A stretch of DNA of 42,579 nt from a virus. Numbering within the stretch: the first letter of the stretch is position 1; each line of letters opens with the position of its first letter. Position numbers and translations under genes: made by a program. Below, in pieces: positions 41,417 through 42,579 of this stretch. The notes beneath the pieces were generated by a model. The model saw only the letters and a list, made by a program, of their open reading frames with translations. It had not been told where the DNA came from and searched no databases. The stretch is taken from IMG/VR virus record IMGVR_UViG_3300045995_000846, positions 1-42,579 of that record; one strand, 5' to 3'.

Positions 41417-42279
41417 AAGATGTGCTCCATGTGATTCAAGCAATCTACTTCTATGGGAAGCATCGGTTTAACCTTTTGCAAGATGTTTCTGTACTGGTGC
41501 CAGCCACGGAAATTACTGCTTTGGATGTCTGGGTTGTTCATGGCTACCGCAACGTGCTCAAAAGGTGACCAGTGACCTGACTCAAGTAAAGAATCATGCC
41601 GTTCGATGTCATCGAACGAGTGCGAATCCGCATTCAGGTTGTTGTAGGAGACCCGGCAGCATCTCGCTACCGATACCTTCATCTTATCATCCAAGGACAG
41701 CCCTTCGTCAGTCGGTCTGATATAAGGCAGATGACACAACGTCTGAGTATAGGTTGCACCTTCCATTGCTTGCTTCATGCAGAGAGCAAGCTCATTGATC
41801 TCCGGCTGTGCCGCAGGAGAAATACGCTGAGCAAAGAAGTTATCCCATTCGGTTGACGACACCAGGGTGGTCATGAACTGCCAAGGCTCAAGGATCCGGT
41901 TGGTGATCTGCTTATGAAGGCCCATTTCATTCGCTGTTTCAGCAAATGTTCGAGCAGTATAAGCTGCCATGCCCCACCAATTATTTGCCCAATTTGTATC
42001 AACTTGCTCATCTTGGGCTTGCATCCCTGGCTGGTTTAAGCCCCAATGTATCGGGGTAGCTGGGTTGTGCTTAACCTGCTCGATCATCTTCGAAACTGGA
42101 ATCGCCCTAGAGCTGGATGCATTGCGGCTGAACAATCTATGTGTCATCAGTTCGCTGTGGATGAACCTTGGATAACGCAACTCCAGGGTTGTTAACTTCT
42201 TACCAACAGATGACACGGACGCCGCCACTACCTTGGCACTGATCCCATTCAAGCCTTCTACTTCGCTTAGGTACTTCAT
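41413..42279 (-). CDS. thyX: FAD-dependent thymidylate synthase ThyX
   Basis: 288 residues from the ATG at 42279, which overlaps the upstream stop as ATGA; the frame continues to 42360 but that would overlap the previous gene by 85 nt. The ThyX motif region is THRLFSRNASSSR (46-58), the form of RHRxxSxNxxSxR seen in a large group of phage enzymes (first Arg is Thr). It makes dTMP from dUMP using FAD and methylene-THF, downstream of the dUTPase and dCTP deaminase-like proteins in the same operon. C-terminus has a FRGWHQYRNILQK helix. Confidence 0.92.
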   Translation of the reverse strand: MKYLSEVEGLNGISAKVVAASVSSVGKKLTTLELRYPRFIHSELMTHRLFSRNASSSRAIPVSKMIEQVKHNPATPIHWGLNQPGMQAQDEQVDTNWANNWWGMAAYTARTFAETANEMGLHKQITNRILEPWQFMTTLVSSTEWDNFFAQRISPAAQPEINELALCMKQAMEGATYTQTLCHLPYIRPTDEGLSLDDKMKVSVARCCRVSYNNLNADSHSFDDIERHDSLLESGHWSPFEHVAVAMNNPDIQSSNFRGWHQYRNILQKVKPMLPIEVDCLNHMEHIL

Positions 42280-42557
42280 AGTGTGGTGCCTATCGACTCT
42301 ACGACTAGACCAATGATTCCTATCACATCGGCTGTTAGCAATATAATAAGAGCGGTGCAAAGGAATTTATTGTCCCGCTTAGCTGTGGACTTCATATCGA
42401 GAAAGGAGTCCCTCATTGATTTAATAGTGCTATCCATGATCGTGTTAGATCGACTCAAAGATTCGATATAACCTTGCTGTATTTCGATAAGGTTTTCCTT
42501 AATCTCAAGCTCTTCTTTGAGCGTTTCTACTGCTTCCAGAACATGGTCGGTTTTCAT
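42276..42557 (-). CDS. Small coiled-coil membrane protein
   Basis: 93 residues. N-terminal 60 form an acidic coiled coil (EAVETLKEELEIKENLIEIQ); about 66-88 is a single transmembrane helix (CTALIILLTADVIGIIGLVV). Cytoplasmic coiled coil with a C-terminal anchor is likely. Start shares bases with the upstream stop as TGATG. Function unknown. Confidence 0.6.
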   Translation of the reverse strand: MKTDHVLEAVETLKEELEIKENLIEIQQGYIESLSRSNTIMDSTIKSMRDSFLDMKSTAKRDNKFLCTALIILLTADVIGIIGLVVESIGTTL

Positions 42558-42579
42558 CAGTCGACCTTGGTTGCTTTTT
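42557..42579 (-). CDS. Possible 3' end of an upstream leftward gene
   Basis: The last 23 nt read leftward in frame as KATKVD then TGA, with the TGA overlapping the next ATG as TGATG. Such overlaps are the norm in this operon, so a gene probably continues past the right edge. Too short for any function. Confidence 0.35.

Noticed and set aside
1-42579. CRISPR array, tRNA or rRNA genes
   Set aside because: No regularly spaced repeats with unique spacers and no cloverleaf or rRNA-like segment seen; the only tandem repeat is the 87-bp coding repeat.

Overview
This window is most of a temperate, long-tailed (siphovirus-like) phage or prophage, probably of a Pseudomonadota host. That host guess rests on the tail module (tape measure, distal tail protein, DUF2163/BR0599 hub, J-like tip), the DUF3596-type integrase and the excisionase; no tRNA, rRNA or clearly chromosomal gene is visible. 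Terminase, capsid, portal, most tail genes, a lysogeny repressor and an endolysin are absent, so the genome continues beyond one or both ends.

Region 1 (1-18543, rightward) is the tail. It holds a very large tape measure protein with a lytic transglycosylase domain, open at the left edge inside a perfect 87-bp tandem repeat. A distal tail protein, a DUF2163 hub protein and a split J-like hub/tip protein follow (88 aa and 1656 aa, separated by a 69-aa ORF). A receptor-binding cassette closes the region, including a 1034-aa protein whose middle reads as seven propeller-like repeats. Region 2 (18575-20542, rightward) holds a metallophosphoesterase, a sulfotransferase-like P-loop protein and a holin-like protein, and ends at a strong rho-independent terminator.

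Region 3 (20555-22356) is the integration module: a repeat array that looks like integrase arm sites and a possible attP, a leftward tyrosine integrase, and an excisionase overlapping the integrase by 124 bp.

Region 4 (22353-42579, leftward) is a long early/replication operon, most of it translationally coupled through ATGA or TAATG overlaps. It codes for pyrimidine metabolism (ThyX, dUTPase, dCTP deaminase-like protein, an orphan NrdJb-like domain, a DUF5664 dATP/dGTP diphosphohydrolase). Replication genes are a PrimPol primase-helicase, an SF2/SNF2-type helicase and a three-domain PolA. Recombination genes are an SbcC/SbcD pair, an Hjc-like resolvase and a DnaQ-like exonuclease. It also holds a Crp/Fnr-like regulator and three HNH homing endonucleases.

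The strongest unexplained signal is in the gaps of region 4. Six of its seven gaps of 40 nt or more hold an RNA hairpin whose stem sequence differs from copy to copy while the six-base loop is always CAGCAA on the transcribed strand. Four of the six end 16-18 nt before the next start codon. This looks like a phage-specific RNA element (protein-binding hairpin, processing site, or attenuator) that I cannot match to a named family.
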